DNA of 64,000 bases from Haliclona indistincta. Lineage: Eukaryota > Porifera > Demospongiae > Haplosclerida > Chalinidae. This document shows positions 36,129 to 48,200 of the stretch, piece after piece (within the stretch, counting starts at the first letter, position 1; every line of letters starts with the position of its first letter). The stretch lies in NCBI GenBank assembly GCA_964017065.1, contig OZ024783.1:1552134-1616133 (forward strand), written 5' to 3'. The position numbers and the translations under genes are program-made. A model generated the notes under the pieces. It was not told where the DNA came from and searched no databases. It saw only the letters and a list, made by a program, of their open reading frames with translations.

Positions 36129-37164
36129 TGAACAGCACCACAGTTCTTAAAGCAGTTCACTTTCACGACTATACTAGTACTTTCACACTTACTAATGAAA
36201 CACATTTTAATGTTATTATGGGATGTTTGTAAATACAATTTTGCAGGCTAATAGAATGTACGTGTGTTTTTATTGGTTCATCTTGCTCTTCGTCAATCTG
36301 CTGCTCAACTACTATACTGGTTCATTTTGCTCTTCATCAATCTGCTTGTCAGCCAATAGTCCCTCCTGTTCTTTGCATCTTCTTGCTCTTCATTGCACTG
36401 TTTTAGAGTGATTTAGCTGTTTGGTCACATCGTATCGCCCTTCTATTAAACTGTCTGTTATATCTTTCTGAATCAGACCCTGTTCCTTGTGTATATAGCC
36501 TTCTTGTAAGCAGTAGGAAACACACTTGGTACATAGTCAGGGTGACTAGAATCATGGTGGGGCTTACCTAAAAAAACACAGTCTATTGCAATGCCTGCAA
36601 ATTATTAAGAAAATTACCTTCCCAAAACGCAGCAATTGTCCACTATAATAATTATAGTTCATAATAGTCCACTATAATAATTATAGTTCATAATTATTAG
36701 TGGACTAATAATTATTATTCGACCCTTCAGTATAAGGCTAACCGATGGAAGTTGGTCAGAACTGAAGAAACTCACGTTTTCCACTGAACGCTGTATGTCG
36801 ATTTCAATTGCGTTTGAACATGGCATGCATGTTCCGTGAAAGCGCTGCGTAGCCCTTTGTGTAGCTCTGTGAGACACGGAATCTGTTCAAACGAATTGTA
36901 AAGAACAGACGGACGTCACTTGAACAGTTTCCGTGGCCCACAGTCTACACAAAGGGCTACGCAGTGCTTTCACGGAACATGCCATGTTCAAACGCAATTA
37001 AAATGAACTATTGTGTGGCACAATACATGGGGGACAATCACTATTATTGTCGAATACTAGCTTGCTACATGCATCATGATGAACACGTGTGACATGTTTG
37101 TTTTAGTTGCTATTTTAAGTAGAGCACCAGAAGAGTGACCTCTATTAAAAGTCCCTCTGCATCA
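36129..37164. other. Intergenic stretch with foldback repeats
   Basis: Positions 36129-36600 show nothing coding. Positions 36640-36720 hold repeated AT-rich palindromes (TATAATAATTATAG). Positions 36804-36862 and 36949-37005 are inverted arms of one foldback element (CAAAGGGCTACGCAG), listed separately. Confidence 0.6.
36804..37005. mobile_element. Foldback element, ~57-bp arms
   Basis: Inverted arms containing TAGCCCTTTGTGTAG / CTACACAAAGGGCTA and TTGAACATGGCATG / CATGCCATGTTCAA around an ~86-bp centre. Confidence 0.75.
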
Positions 37165-37960
37165 TAGGGGCAAAAAGAAGGGAAGTATTTCGTTGTAGTG
37201 GGCGTGTCACTGGTATACAAGTTGTCAACAACTACATTACATTGCCTGGAGAAATATTTGATAGTAATAAAATTATAAATGAATCAGGTATCAATATGTA
37301 ACGTTTTTGTTGTTTAAAGTATTTGTTGCATCTTACTATTTTGAGAAACTCTGATCTACTGCCTGAGGGAGCTCAAGAGTAAGCTCAGCTAGTCCTAGTG
37401 AAAAATTAATATGATTTTTTTACAAACTCTAGGCCTGCATGTTTTTCCAGTAATATCTTCCATTCTAGATTGCAATGGATGCGAAACCAGTGATCTGTCT
37501 GAGCATGTGACTATTTTCTTTGATTTAAAGCAATCTCCTAGTCAAACCGTTAATGTTGCTAAATGTGTGTTTGCTATAGACAACCCTCACATGTATGAGA
37601 GCTATATATACTGGTTCTTATCATACAGGAGAGGGGTTGGTGCTAACTTTTGGAACGACAGTGGTTGCAGTGCAATACATTTTGAGAATGGTTCTGTGAT
37701 GTGCTCGTGTAACCATCTCACACACTTTGGTGTTCTCTTTGACACTGGAGGCGAGCCAGTTAGTGACTTTGTGCATTGAAACCAATTGAGAATCATATTA
37801 TTGATCATATCAGTTGTTTCAGGAAGATGAAGGACTGAAAATGTTTGGGCGAGTCCTTTCATCTATTTCACTGGTGTTATTGTTGGCTGCCATTCTCACG
37901 TTTGTACTCCACAAGTCAGTGATTGCCAGCTACTATACCATTAAATCATCTTGATGATGA
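37165..37960 (+). pseudogene. Receptor F: truncated adhesion GPCR fragment
   Basis: Contains three GAIN exons, a GPS exon (CSCNHLTHFGVLF, about 37630-37760) and the TM1 exon (about 37823-37915). The exon near 37318 has a 2-nt deletion giving an immediate stop (EKL then TGA), and the next exon has a 4-nt insertion after GCCTG. Everything upstream of the GAIN part and downstream of TM1 is missing. The following intron is cut inside the B/G-type MITE at about 38110. Confidence 0.8.
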
Positions 37961-38174
37961 ACCTTGCCTTGCAAAACATAATACCACAAAGGAAAATCCT
38001 GCACCAAAACAGCCTTTAACTTTATTTCCCTGTGCCGTCCCTGTGCAAAAGTTTCATGCTTACAACATGCGCAGAAATTGTTAATCAGTCTAACCACTCT
38101 TAGAGGACACCCCTATGTATCCAGTATGCGATTAGACAGGCCACGCCTGACTAGGCCGGGGCAGCGCCATGTGG

Positions 38175-39015
38175 TCTATTACTGACAGTACCAGCAGCAG
38201 CGAGTGGTGGATCAGGCAATGCAGCTACTGATAGCGAGGAAGACGAGCTAGAGGCTGAGCTGCAGCAAGCCAGACCAAGGACAGTGCTGTCTGTGTTTCG
38301 TCAATCTCCCATTGAGCAGCTTGTCTACCAGAGCCAAGTCATCACTGTCTAACACTGGACAGCATCTTCACGACATACCTTCCAACGTGAGAGGAGTACT
38401 ACAGCGATGGATCAGAGCGAGGAGACGATCGAAGAAGAGTAGCCCCTCATCAGGAGTGAGTACCCCAGACTCGCTGGATATCAGATGTGAGAAGAAACGC
38501 TACACAAGATAGTGTGTCAATCACCTCCATCTCCCGATCCCTCCCTCCCTCCCTCCTCCTCCCTCTCCCTCCTTCCATCCATCTCTCTCTTCCTTTCCCT
38601 TCTCTCCCTCTCTCTCTCTTCCTTTCCCGTCCCTCCTCCTCTCTGTCTTCCTTTCCCTCCCTCTCCCTCCTCCTCCTCTCTCTCTCTCTCAGCTGATAGT
38701 GGTGCATCTGGTAGGGTTCGTAATGCAGCTGGACTCACTGGCTGGTAGCTCAGAGTTGATGATAGCACTGCCCCGCCCACTGGTGCTAGGAGCCGTGTGA
38801 CATGCCCACTGAGGAGATTGTATCGCACTGTGCTAGTTGTCATCCATCATGTTGCTATATAGTTGATCCTAAAGCTGGCTAGTGCAGTGACACAATAACA
38901 TCCTCCCTCCCTCCCTCCCTCCCTCCCTCCCTCCCTCCCTCCCTCCCTCCCTCCCTCCCTCCCTCCCTCCCTCCCTCCCTCCCTCCCTCCCTCCTCTTTC
39001 TCCCTCACTCCCTCC

Positions 39016-39093
<78 letters not shown>

Positions 39094-39337
39094 CTCCCTC
39101 CTCACTCTCTCAGGTGATATGTATCTGGTGTGGACGGCTCTCCTGTTCATTATCTTTGTCTATAATGCTGTCTCTATACCTCTAAGAGCATCCTTTGGTC
39201 TGGACACTAGTAACAGTACTGATCCATCTCTGATAGTAGTGTGGTTAGTGTGTGATCATCTTGCCGATCTGGTATATATCATGGATCTAATATTGATACA
39301 ATCTCATGTCAGCTCATTACACAGTGGACTACTAACA
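38175..39337 (+). pseudogene. Cyclic nucleotide-gated channel-like exons (N-terminal part, S1-S2)
   Basis: The exon at 39114-39337 reads YLVWTALLFIIFVYN, then SIPLRASFGLD, then a second helix VWLVCDHLADLVYIMDLI and IQSHV. Order and residues fit S1-S2 of CNG channels, especially CNGB-like subunits with YN..-PLR and D..-YxxD. A GTTAGT donor follows. Upstream, 38175-38450 encodes an acidic stretch (TDSEEDELEAEL) then RARRRSKKSS, plausible as the cytoplasmic N terminus, but it needs one frame change near 38320. No pore, S4 or nucleotide-binding domain is found downstream, so this is a fragment. Assignment rests on pattern memory. Confidence 0.5.
38530..39112. repeat. CCCT and CT pyrimidine tracts
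   Basis: Tracts at about 38530-38695 and 38900-39110 flank a short non-repetitive block; the second ends at the acceptor of the channel-like exon. Confidence 0.95.
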
Positions 39338-39770
39338 GTTAGTGATGGTTACTAGCTATGTGATGGTTACTAGCTATGTGATGGTTACTAGCTATGTGAT
39401 GGTTACTAGCTATGTGATGGTTACTAGCTATGTGATGGTTACTAGCTATGTGATGCTTACTAGCTATGTGATGGTTACTAGCTATGTGATGGTTACTATA
39501 GCTATGTGATGGTTACTAGCTATGTGATGGTTACTAGCTATGTGATGGTTACTAGCTATGTGATGGTTACTAGCTATGTGATGGTTACTAGCTATGTGAT
39601 GGTTACTAGCTATGTGATGGTTACTAGCTATGTGATGGTTACTATAGCTATGTGATGGTTACTAGCTATGTGATGGTTACTAGCTATGTGATGGTTACTA
39701 GCTATGTGATGGTTACTAGCTATGTGATGGTTACTAGCTATGTGATGGTTACTAGCTATGTGATGTTTAC
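39338..39770. repeat. 18-bp minisatellite (GATGGTTACTAGCTATGT)
   Basis: About 23 head-to-tail copies, nearly identical apart from two 19/20-bp variants (ACTATAGC) at about 39495 and 39640. It begins in the donor region of the channel-like exon. Confidence 0.95.
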
Positions 39771-40022
39771 CACACCTAAGCATTGTGATTTCTCCGTATA
39801 TTTGTAGATACACGCCCACACCTGCTGAGCACGCTGTTTCTTTGCTGCTGCATGGCTCTGTCGCAGGCTGATAATCACAGGATAATGATTGTTCTGAGCC
39901 AGAAACAGTTGGTAAGTACATAACCTGTGGTATAGGAGCGAGAGCTGGTTGCCCACTCGACCAACCTTAGCTACTTGTAAAAGTTTGTTAGCTGCTTAAA
40001 TTATGTTGTGGTTTGCTCACAG

Positions 40023-40119
40023 AGTAATGTGCTGGGCTTGTATTGATGGTAATGTCAGTAGAGTGAGTGAGCTCCTGACACGAGGAGCTCATATCAACTA
40101 TCATGATCCTGACGACAAT
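40023..40119 (+). pseudogene. Single ankyrin-repeat exon
   Basis: Between a CACAG acceptor and a GTGAGT donor the frame reads CWACIDGNVSRVSELL, then TRGAHINYHDPDDN, a standard ankyrin repeat pattern (A..G....V..LL..GA.IN..D). No neighbouring repeats are seen within the window, so it is an isolated exon in the inserted segment. Confidence 0.55.
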
Positions 40120-40519
40120 GTGAGTCAAGCAAGTATTGCTCGTAAGTAGTTCCACACTCCATATACATGATTATACACAACATTATGTTCTGATCCTGGC
40201 ACATGAAGGGAGTATAACACATTTGCTTCCTGCAATCTGATTGGTCAGAATAGTCTTGGTATCCTAGTAGTGTAAACACAGTAGTATCCTAACATATCAT
40301 ACCATCTATCTCACATCAGCTGATGTACTCACCTGTAGCCATTGTTTATACTAGTTGCATTCAATGATACTGGTGTAATTATAGACACAATAGACCTTTT
40401 TGTTTAAGGCTCAGAAGAATGCAAATATCAATAATTAATTTATACGTCACATCCGTAGTAAAGATGAAGCTGCTTTTACATTACGATCAATGGAGAATAA
40501 GCTAGTTTTGAACTGCTCA

Positions 40520-40523
<4 letters not shown>

Positions 40524-40604
<81 letters not shown>

Positions 40605-40670
40605 TCTCTCCCTCTCTCTCCATCTCTCTCTCCCTCTCTCTCTCTCTCCCTCTCTCCATCTCTCTCTCAG
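40524..40670. repeat. (CT)n microsatellite
   Basis: Nearly pure CT repeat ending in CAG. The following 40671-40725 is open and Pro/Ser-rich with a GTGAGA donor, possibly a further exon of the inserted segment. Confidence 0.9.
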
Positions 40671-41180
40671 CATCCATTCAACCACCATCCAGTGAGTCTG
40701 GTGCCCCTCCCACATCACCTGGTGAGACTGAGCTATGTACTGATCACAAGCATTCGTGCGTTATCATGTGATAATCAGTAAGTTAAGTATAGATGCCTTT
40801 GGTGGAATTGTCACTGAAATATTGCACCCATTTTGGGGCAGAAGTGCATTAAAAAATGTCAGCAAGTTGCTGAGCATAATTCTAATGACAGTACCAGTCA
40901 CTTGGAAAAGTGACTAAGTCTCCGTCTTATATACTTCACGACACAAGGTAAACCAAAAATATCGTCAAATTCGCCTGTAACCAAGTTTTTCTAAGCTGTC
41001 GTTAAAAAATTTTCGCCTAGCCTCCAATGACGCCATCTTACCACACGTGACCCCGCCTATTTCCTCCCAAAATGGGGTTATCTATAGGTGTGACATGGTG
41101 TAACTGCTCATTAATAATTCAGTGATGATTTTTAATTCACGACTCATTATCATTCATATCTCTCTCTCTCTCTCTCCTAG

Positions 41181-41271
41181 CTAACAACCCAACATGGCGT
41201 CACTGGACCAACCAGAACATGCCTTCTATGAGTTCACGTTCATCAGGTTTGCAGCTCAGACCTGTTGGTAA
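41181..41271 (+). other. Orphan exon-like block
   Basis: A CT-rich tract and CTAG acceptor precede an open stretch (NNPTWRHWTNQNM, then SSRSSGLQLRPV) ending at a GTAAGA donor. I do not recognise it. It is the last piece of foreign sequence before the S7 relic. Confidence 0.35.
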
Positions 41272-41319
41272 GAAACCAACTCTTGGACCCAGCACCTCTC
41301 GTGACGTAGCTGGTATCAC

Positions 41320-41621
41320 TAAATCACAGCCATCATGCACACCCAAAGTATCACCACACACAGGTGAGCTATTAACAGTAACATTGTCTATTAATAGTAA
41401 CATGACATCATATATATATTTCCACAGGATCTTCTAATTCTATTATCAACATATTAATCTCCGTCCTTCTACTGGTTGTCATAGCGATACTTATAGCTGC
41501 TACCGTGGTGATCGTAGTAGTCGTGTTTCTACGGCGCTTCCATAGCCAGCGCCAGTTCACATTCCAACAAATGAGCACCATTAATACAGATGGACAGGTT
41601 GATGAAGAGGGCTATGAATAA
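41320..41621 (+). pseudogene. S7: relic of S stalk and transmembrane exons
   Basis: The stalk end (about 41320-41363), the ~65-nt intron and a full-length TM exon to the stop at 41621 are present and open (…VDEEGYE). Exons 1-4 are missing. A MITE is inserted directly at the stop codon. Confidence 0.7.
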
Positions 41622-41622
41622 A

Positions 41623-41900
41623 TTAGTCAGGCGTGGCCTGACCCATCGCGTCTACGTATGGGTCAGGAGACACTAGTATCATCGAGTTGTACACTTTGCA
41701 TGAGGACAAACCAATCAGATTGCAGCAAAGGTCACGTCCGGGTGGGTGGTAACTAACTAATCGATGCATGCCGTACAGTTATTACAACGTGGTTATAAAT
41801 TTTCAATTATTGCGTAGTGCACATTCCAGAGCGACAACTCGATGATACTAGTGCCTCCGACCCATACGTAGACGCGATGGGTCGGGCCACGACTGACTAA
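41623..41900. mobile_element. 278-bp MITE at the S7 stop codon
   Basis: Inverted ends TTAGTCAGGCGTGGCC and GGCCACGACTGACTAA, flanked by the 7-bp direct repeat GAATAAA (41616-41622 and 41901-41907). End fragments of the same family lie at about 13577-13615 and 38130-38155. Confidence 0.85.
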
Positions 41901-42076
41901 GAATAAAATTGATGTTGACTCATGCATTACACTATTCAACTTTTTTTAACCAGTTGTGATACATTTTTGCAGTTTTGTTATAGTGTTATTGTTTTGAAGT
42001 GAAGAGGTACATTTTCTAATAACAATTGTGTGCTCTGAAGAGCTCAGTTATACAACGTGCAAAACTAACGAAGCGT

Positions 42077-42120
42077 TTGATTATTCAACGAAACTACGTC
42101 CGGTTGTTTGCGGTGTTGTT
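42077..42120 (+). promoter_or_regulatory. Conserved block upstream of receptor G
   Basis: TTGATTATTCAACGAAAC, ACTACGTCCGGTTG and TTTGCGGTGTTG, about 90-135 bp before the start codon. Confidence 0.5.
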
Positions 42121-42209
42121 GCTTAAGTTAAGTACAAGTACAAGCTGATGTCGCGTAGGAAAGGAAATTGATTAATTTCCTCATGTGCAACTGGCTCCCG
42201 AGATACAAC

Positions 42210-45200
42210 ATGATGAGAAGACTCGTCTTTCTCTCTTGCTCCTTGGTCATCTTCTGGCTCTGCTTCGAGGGCTGGATGATCTCGTTTGCAGATGCTCAAG
42301 ACACGTGAGTAGCTAGCATTATCGTGTGCAAACCGAAGCTATAGATTGATCAAGGATCAATTTGACTACATACAGTGTTTCTAGCATACTATCCGAGCAA
42401 AAAGATTCCATTCATTTTAATGCTTTCTCTGTCTGTTCTACTATAGGTTTAGTTTGAATTTTGTCTTTGATGAATGCGAATGCAGTGGCTCCCAGCCTAC
42501 TGTCGCAGTGAGCACACGTTTGGGACGAAGTGGGTCAATTGCTGGAGTGTATACACGATGGATTCCACTCTCAGGTGCAGCCTATAATAATTATGCGTAG
42601 CTTGTAATTATAGCTGTAATATTCTACTACGTAGGCAATTGCAGTGCAGCTCAAAACTTGTCTTTTTCTTTACCTACGACGCTTGGTGGTGTGGCTTTCG
42701 GTAGCTTAGAGAGCCGGCGCTATCAGCTCAGGATTGATTTATCTCCTGCTGATCACTGCCATTGTTTAACTGTTGACAGTGCTACTGGTGTTATTGGTAA
42801 CATCATATTCAACCAATGGAGAGATGGAAGCTTCTGGTGTGGCAGCAACATCACTCAGCTTTGTGCCTCAAGTAGTGACAATGTAACATTCTACTCAGCA
42901 CTTATGCGACAGAATGGATCACTGAGTGAATGTGATGAGTCTACAGATGTAAGCCTTAATATTTCCAATGTTCAAATTCCAGTGGTCCGAGCTTGTAGAG
43001 GTATGTAACTGTAGACACTTGTAGTTGTGGTATGCTTAGTTATTGCATATACAGTAACACTTTTTATAAACTATAGCATTGTCAACCATAAAGTGTGCAG
43101 CTGATGGTGACTGGATGGAAACTACTAGATGTAGTGTTAGTAGATTACATACAGACAGCAAGAGTTGTTCACTTCCAGATACAAATGGTAATTGCTTGCT
43201 TTGTTTTTGATGAAAACCTTATGCAAAGACAATTAAAAAGATTTCTATCGAAATCAAAAGGATGTAGGGTTGTGATATCTACCACTGGTCCACAATGTTA
43301 ACTAACAAGGAATAAGCATGGAATGGTAACACGATTGACTTGCTAACAGACCATAGATCCCTACATCAGTGGCTGCTGTGGTTGGCTATAGCTAATTGCT
43401 GTTGACTGACATCTAACGTGCATTCAGCTTGTGACAGCCACTGATGTAGGGATCTATGGTCTGTTAGCAAGACAATTGTGTTACCATTCCATGCTTGTTC
43501 CTTGTTAGTTTTCATTGTGGACCAGTGGTAGATTTCACAACCCTACATCCTTTTGATTTCGATAGAAATCTTTTAATTTTCTTGTTTGTGTCCTTTTTTC
43601 TTTTCAGTCAGTGAAGTCAGTTCAATATCATTCACGTACTGAGCTGTCTTTGTTTCCACCATTGTTTTAGTTTTTCTGTTTCTGATGGCTTTTTATTATT
43701 ATTTTAAACTTTTAGCCAGTGCTTGTAGCTAAAAATAATTGTTATAATCAGCTCGCCTAAGCATGCGTGCATGCTGTGGATACGAGGCCCGCCCACACTT
43801 GCTTGTAGACCTGTACGGCAATTGTAATTATCTGGCAAGCGCAGAATGGTGATCCTATACGAGCTTACCTTTCTTCGAAGGATCCAGACAAATATGTGTT
43901 CTCCGTGATCCATACGGCGTGGCGATACAGTTGTTTGCGAAGATCTTGCATAACGGAAGCGAAAGCGGAAGTATGACGTTGCCAATCAAACGCACGTAGG
44001 CGTGACTAGCTGAAGCTGTACACGTGACGAAGAGTGAATTTGATTGGCCAGCATCACACTTCCGCTTTCGCTTCCGTTATGCAAGATATTCTGTACTCAA
44101 ACTATTAGTGCTTGGTCACGTGCGCTAACCACTGCTTGGTCACGTGCGTATTGCGCAATCACAATGATGGCGTCAAACACTTAGCTGACAATGGATCACG
44201 ATCGAGAAATCGCTGAATTTATATCGCCGTTCCGCTAAAAGCAAAGTTCAAAAGGCACCTGCCTGGATAATTTCACGACTGTTCGTGGGTAGGGTCCGCA
44301 ATGAAAAAATCGACTGTCACAGATTCAGCGGGATTGCGTCTCAGCGTGTAGAGTGGGTTGACCCGAACATAGAACAGGTAAAGAGAGAAGCGCCAAGTCC
44401 TTCCTTTTTGCAGGAAAAACAAAAACACTTAAAATTACGTGGGCGGAGCTAGCCTTGCAATTAAAATGCTTTTTATTCGAACAACATTCAACGCCGAAGC
44501 TTAGGGATGTTGGTAAAGACGCTCAGGATCACGCTTTCAAGAATTCCGAGGTCTTCGACGTCGCAGCTTCCTTCGTGTGTTGTTTCCAGGTCATAATCTG
44601 AAAGGGGGCGGGGCTCCCGAGACTGCGAGAAAATACTATTTGGGCTCGAGCGCTTTTGTACATTGTGCTGCAGCAACCCTATTGCAGATTTAACTAAGTT
44701 AGGTGACAATGTATCTGCACAGCAAATATTATAAACTTTACATGCTTCCTTCCATCTGGCTCAAAAAATGTTTAAAATTTTTGAGCCAGATGGAAGGATA
44801 TGCATAAACGTCATAAAACTTGCTATGTAGATACAGTGTCACCTAACTTAGTTAAATCTGCAATAGGCTTGCTGCAGCACAATGTACAAAAGCGCTCGAG
44901 CCCAAAGAGTATTTTTTCGCCGTTTCGGAAGCCCCGCCCCCATTCAAATTATGACCTGGAAACAACACACGAAGGAAGCTGCGACGTCCAAGACCTCGGA
45001 ATTCTTGAAAGTATGATTCTGAGCGTCCTTACGAACATCACTAAGCTTCGGCGTTGAATGTTGTTCGAATAAAAAGCATTTTAATTGCGATTGGCTAGCT
45101 CCGCCCACGTTATTTTAAGTCTTTTTGTTTTTCCTGAAAAAAGGAAGGACTTGGCGCTTCTCTCTTTACCTGTTCTATGTTCGGGTCAACCCACTTTACA

Positions 45201-48200
45201 CGCTGAGACGCAATCCCGCTGAATCTGTAACACTCGTTTTTTTCATTGCGGACCCTATCGTGGGTGTTTTGGTCTCGGCACAGCTCGCATAAAGGCGCTA
45301 GTCGCGCTGAAGAAATAAGAAGACGAAAGAAGAAGATGACACCGAAACTCGATTTTAACAGTTTCCAGGTTCGTCACTTTGGTAACAATTTCGAGCGATC
45401 TCCTTGCTACTGTAAAATGGGGCGACGACAGAGAGCAGATTTAGGTGTCTTTTGGCGTATACAATACATCACTAGGCGAAATATCAGCGTTTGAACGCTA
45501 ATACATGGTTGGCCTCTGGTTGGCCTTTATATTAGCTTTGCTAGTTGGTCACACCTGCCTCTGGCAAAGATTTAAAAAAATACATTGTATGTAGCCGCCA
45601 TCTTGTTTTCCCGTTCAACCCTACATAGGGAGGCACTACCGTGCCTCCATAATATAGTTTGCATGATAGTAAGGAATCGTAGAATAATACTTATTGGAAC
45701 ATTCATGTAAAATTTGTTGGTTGTTTTACACTAAATAATATTAATGTGTTGCGAAGATATTCTGAAGTAGACTACCTTTATGCAATACAACATAGTCACC
45801 ATATTAAGAGTGTGTCTCTGCAATGGAGAGTGGGGACCAGTTCACTGTCATCCATCACTACAACTAGTAGAGGAACTGGTATGTTATTATTATAGGTCAA
45901 ATAAACATGCTTTTTAGCTGCCTGCATGCATGTAGCTTGAATCATCTCTATCTGAAGACAGTCTCATGATTCTAAGTCAGCTACTACCAAACACTACCAC
46001 CATCACTCAGCGATTGGATCTCCTCATGAGAGCTGTGCAGCAACAACTCAACACAACACAAGGAATAACAGACACATTTCTACAGGTACACTGAAAATCT
46101 ATAAGGCATCTATAATTATTATTATGCCTCGGTGGGCGGAGCCACGAGGCATACAGTAGTCGTGTTGTCATTCTGTCATTCATTATGCCTCGGTGGGCGG
46201 AGCCACGGGGCATACAGTAATCGTGGTGTCAGTCATTCATTCAGTCAGTCTGTCGCAACGATTTCTCGTAGCTCGCTGAAAACTAATCGCTGAAACAAGC
46301 AACACGGGTAGAAATCGATACTTGCTCGGATTTGAATTTTCAGAAGTTTGATTTTAAAGCTTAGTGCGTAAGTTACCGCGTGAATTGCTCACGGCTGGTT
46401 CAGTTTTGCAGCGCACGCTGAAAGTTAAGCTCTGAAACTAGCAATGCTAGTAGTACACGGTATTATCTCGCTCTAGAACATGTGAAAACTTTATACGAAG
46501 CTTTGTTCGTGAGTTATGGCGCAATTTGCTCACCGGCTCGCGATCGAGCTGTTGCTGGCGATCTTGAAAGGCAAAGCTATCCATAGGTGACTACCTAGAA
46601 GCTTATAGGTTAGAATTTCACTACAGGATAGCAGCACAGGTCCAGAGAAATTGTGTGAGCAAGCTATGGAAGCTATCTAGTATGCATGGGCTGTACTGAA
46701 CATTGTAGACACGCCCAGTTGAATTGTGGTCAGCACTGATTGGCTTCTGATTGCATAACTATATATTGCTGTACAGAAGGCTGCAGTTTATAGTGTATGT
46801 TTTTATAAGTTGTCAGCCACTAACATAGTGTTCAAATAGCAACAGCAGACTTTCATTACTGCTTGTGTATTTCAGTTCAGCGTATTTAGTCAGACAGGCA
46901 TGTATGCATAACATTCCACCGAGGCATAAGCACCTTCGGTGCCTAGTTCATTCAGTCAGTCTGTCGCAACGATTTCTCGTAGCTCGCTGAAAACTAATCG
47001 CTGAAACAAGCAACACGGGTAGAAATCGATAGTTGCTCGGATTTGAATTTTCAGAAGTTTGATTTTAAAGCTTAGTGCGTAAGTTACCGCGTAAATACCT
47101 CACCTGGATGGCTATTGGTGGACTTCTCTGAAGACAAAGTTGTCTACAGATGGCTGCCTTGCAGCCAGTGAGTTTGTGAACAGCGTGGAAGATCTACTAG
47201 TAACGGATGCAAAATGCAGCTCGTGATTCAAAAGCTGCAAGCTTGCTAGCAACCGTGTGCTGTTGGCCGCGCCCATGCAGCTAGATACGTACACGCCCTT
47301 ATTTTCATGATAAAGTCACGTGGAATGTTCAGAGAGTTTATTATCGTCGAAGCGACCTGAAATACAGTGCGAATCAAGTTGTCAGTGGCTGTTTCCATTT
47401 GCTGTTCATGATCAAGGACTTCAAGTTCATCACGCTCAGGTCGATCAAGATGACCAGTCATCGTGTCAGATCGAGACCCAGACATATTCTTGCCTTGGCT
47501 ACACTTCTGCTGTGTCTTCTAAGAGCACAGCAAGCATTTGTGGAAGATGTCTCAGTAGTACATATCCCTACTTTTTTGGCTGTTTCTTCACTCAATACTC
47601 GGTCTGTTCTCCGTACTCGTCCGTGCTTTTATCACTCACGGCGTCCCTACTCTGCAACTATTTTCTTTCTTCTCCTCATTGCTGGTGACGTCGAAGTCAA
47701 CCCTGGGCCTTTAGATAACCGGCCAGTTCCAACCCGTGGAGACTCTCTGCCAGTTTTAGCCACAGGAAACTCTCAGCCAGCTCCAGCCAGTATGTTATAG
47801 TGCAGATTTCTGCAGGTTTTACTCAATTTTTATTGCAGACATGGCGTTGCATAAGACCTGTCCCAAGTGTGAATCTATTAGCATGAGCAGTGAGAGCTGC
47901 ACCTGAATTCGAGAGTTGCAACGGGTCGGCTGTTCGTCCAAAACTGTGTGAGCTCGGTGGTGCCCGGGGTAGATGATGACTGTCGTACTGGAACTGTACT
48001 CTCAGTGTCACGAAGTACTCTGTCGCAAAATCGCAATCAACAGACAACGGCAGCACACTGAGTAATGCGCGCTTATATAAGCGTAAGCGATCCCAATAAT
48101 TTTGTGGATGCGCATGCGCACTATCTGCATGCTCGTGCGCGTGCGCATTCTAAATTTATAATCGATCAAACTTGAGTGAGGACTGCTGGACAATTCCCAA

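Noticed and set aside
38869..39150. Arg-Glu repeat frame on the minus strand
   Set aside because: Translation of CT/CCCT microsatellite.
39338..39770. CRISPR-like array
   Set aside because: The 18-bp units are contiguous with no unique spacers; it is a minisatellite in a eukaryotic sequence.
43944..44092. Functional RNA hairpin
   Set aside because: The inverted repeat is at the ends of a short element typical of a MITE and there is no conserved loop or known RNA motif.
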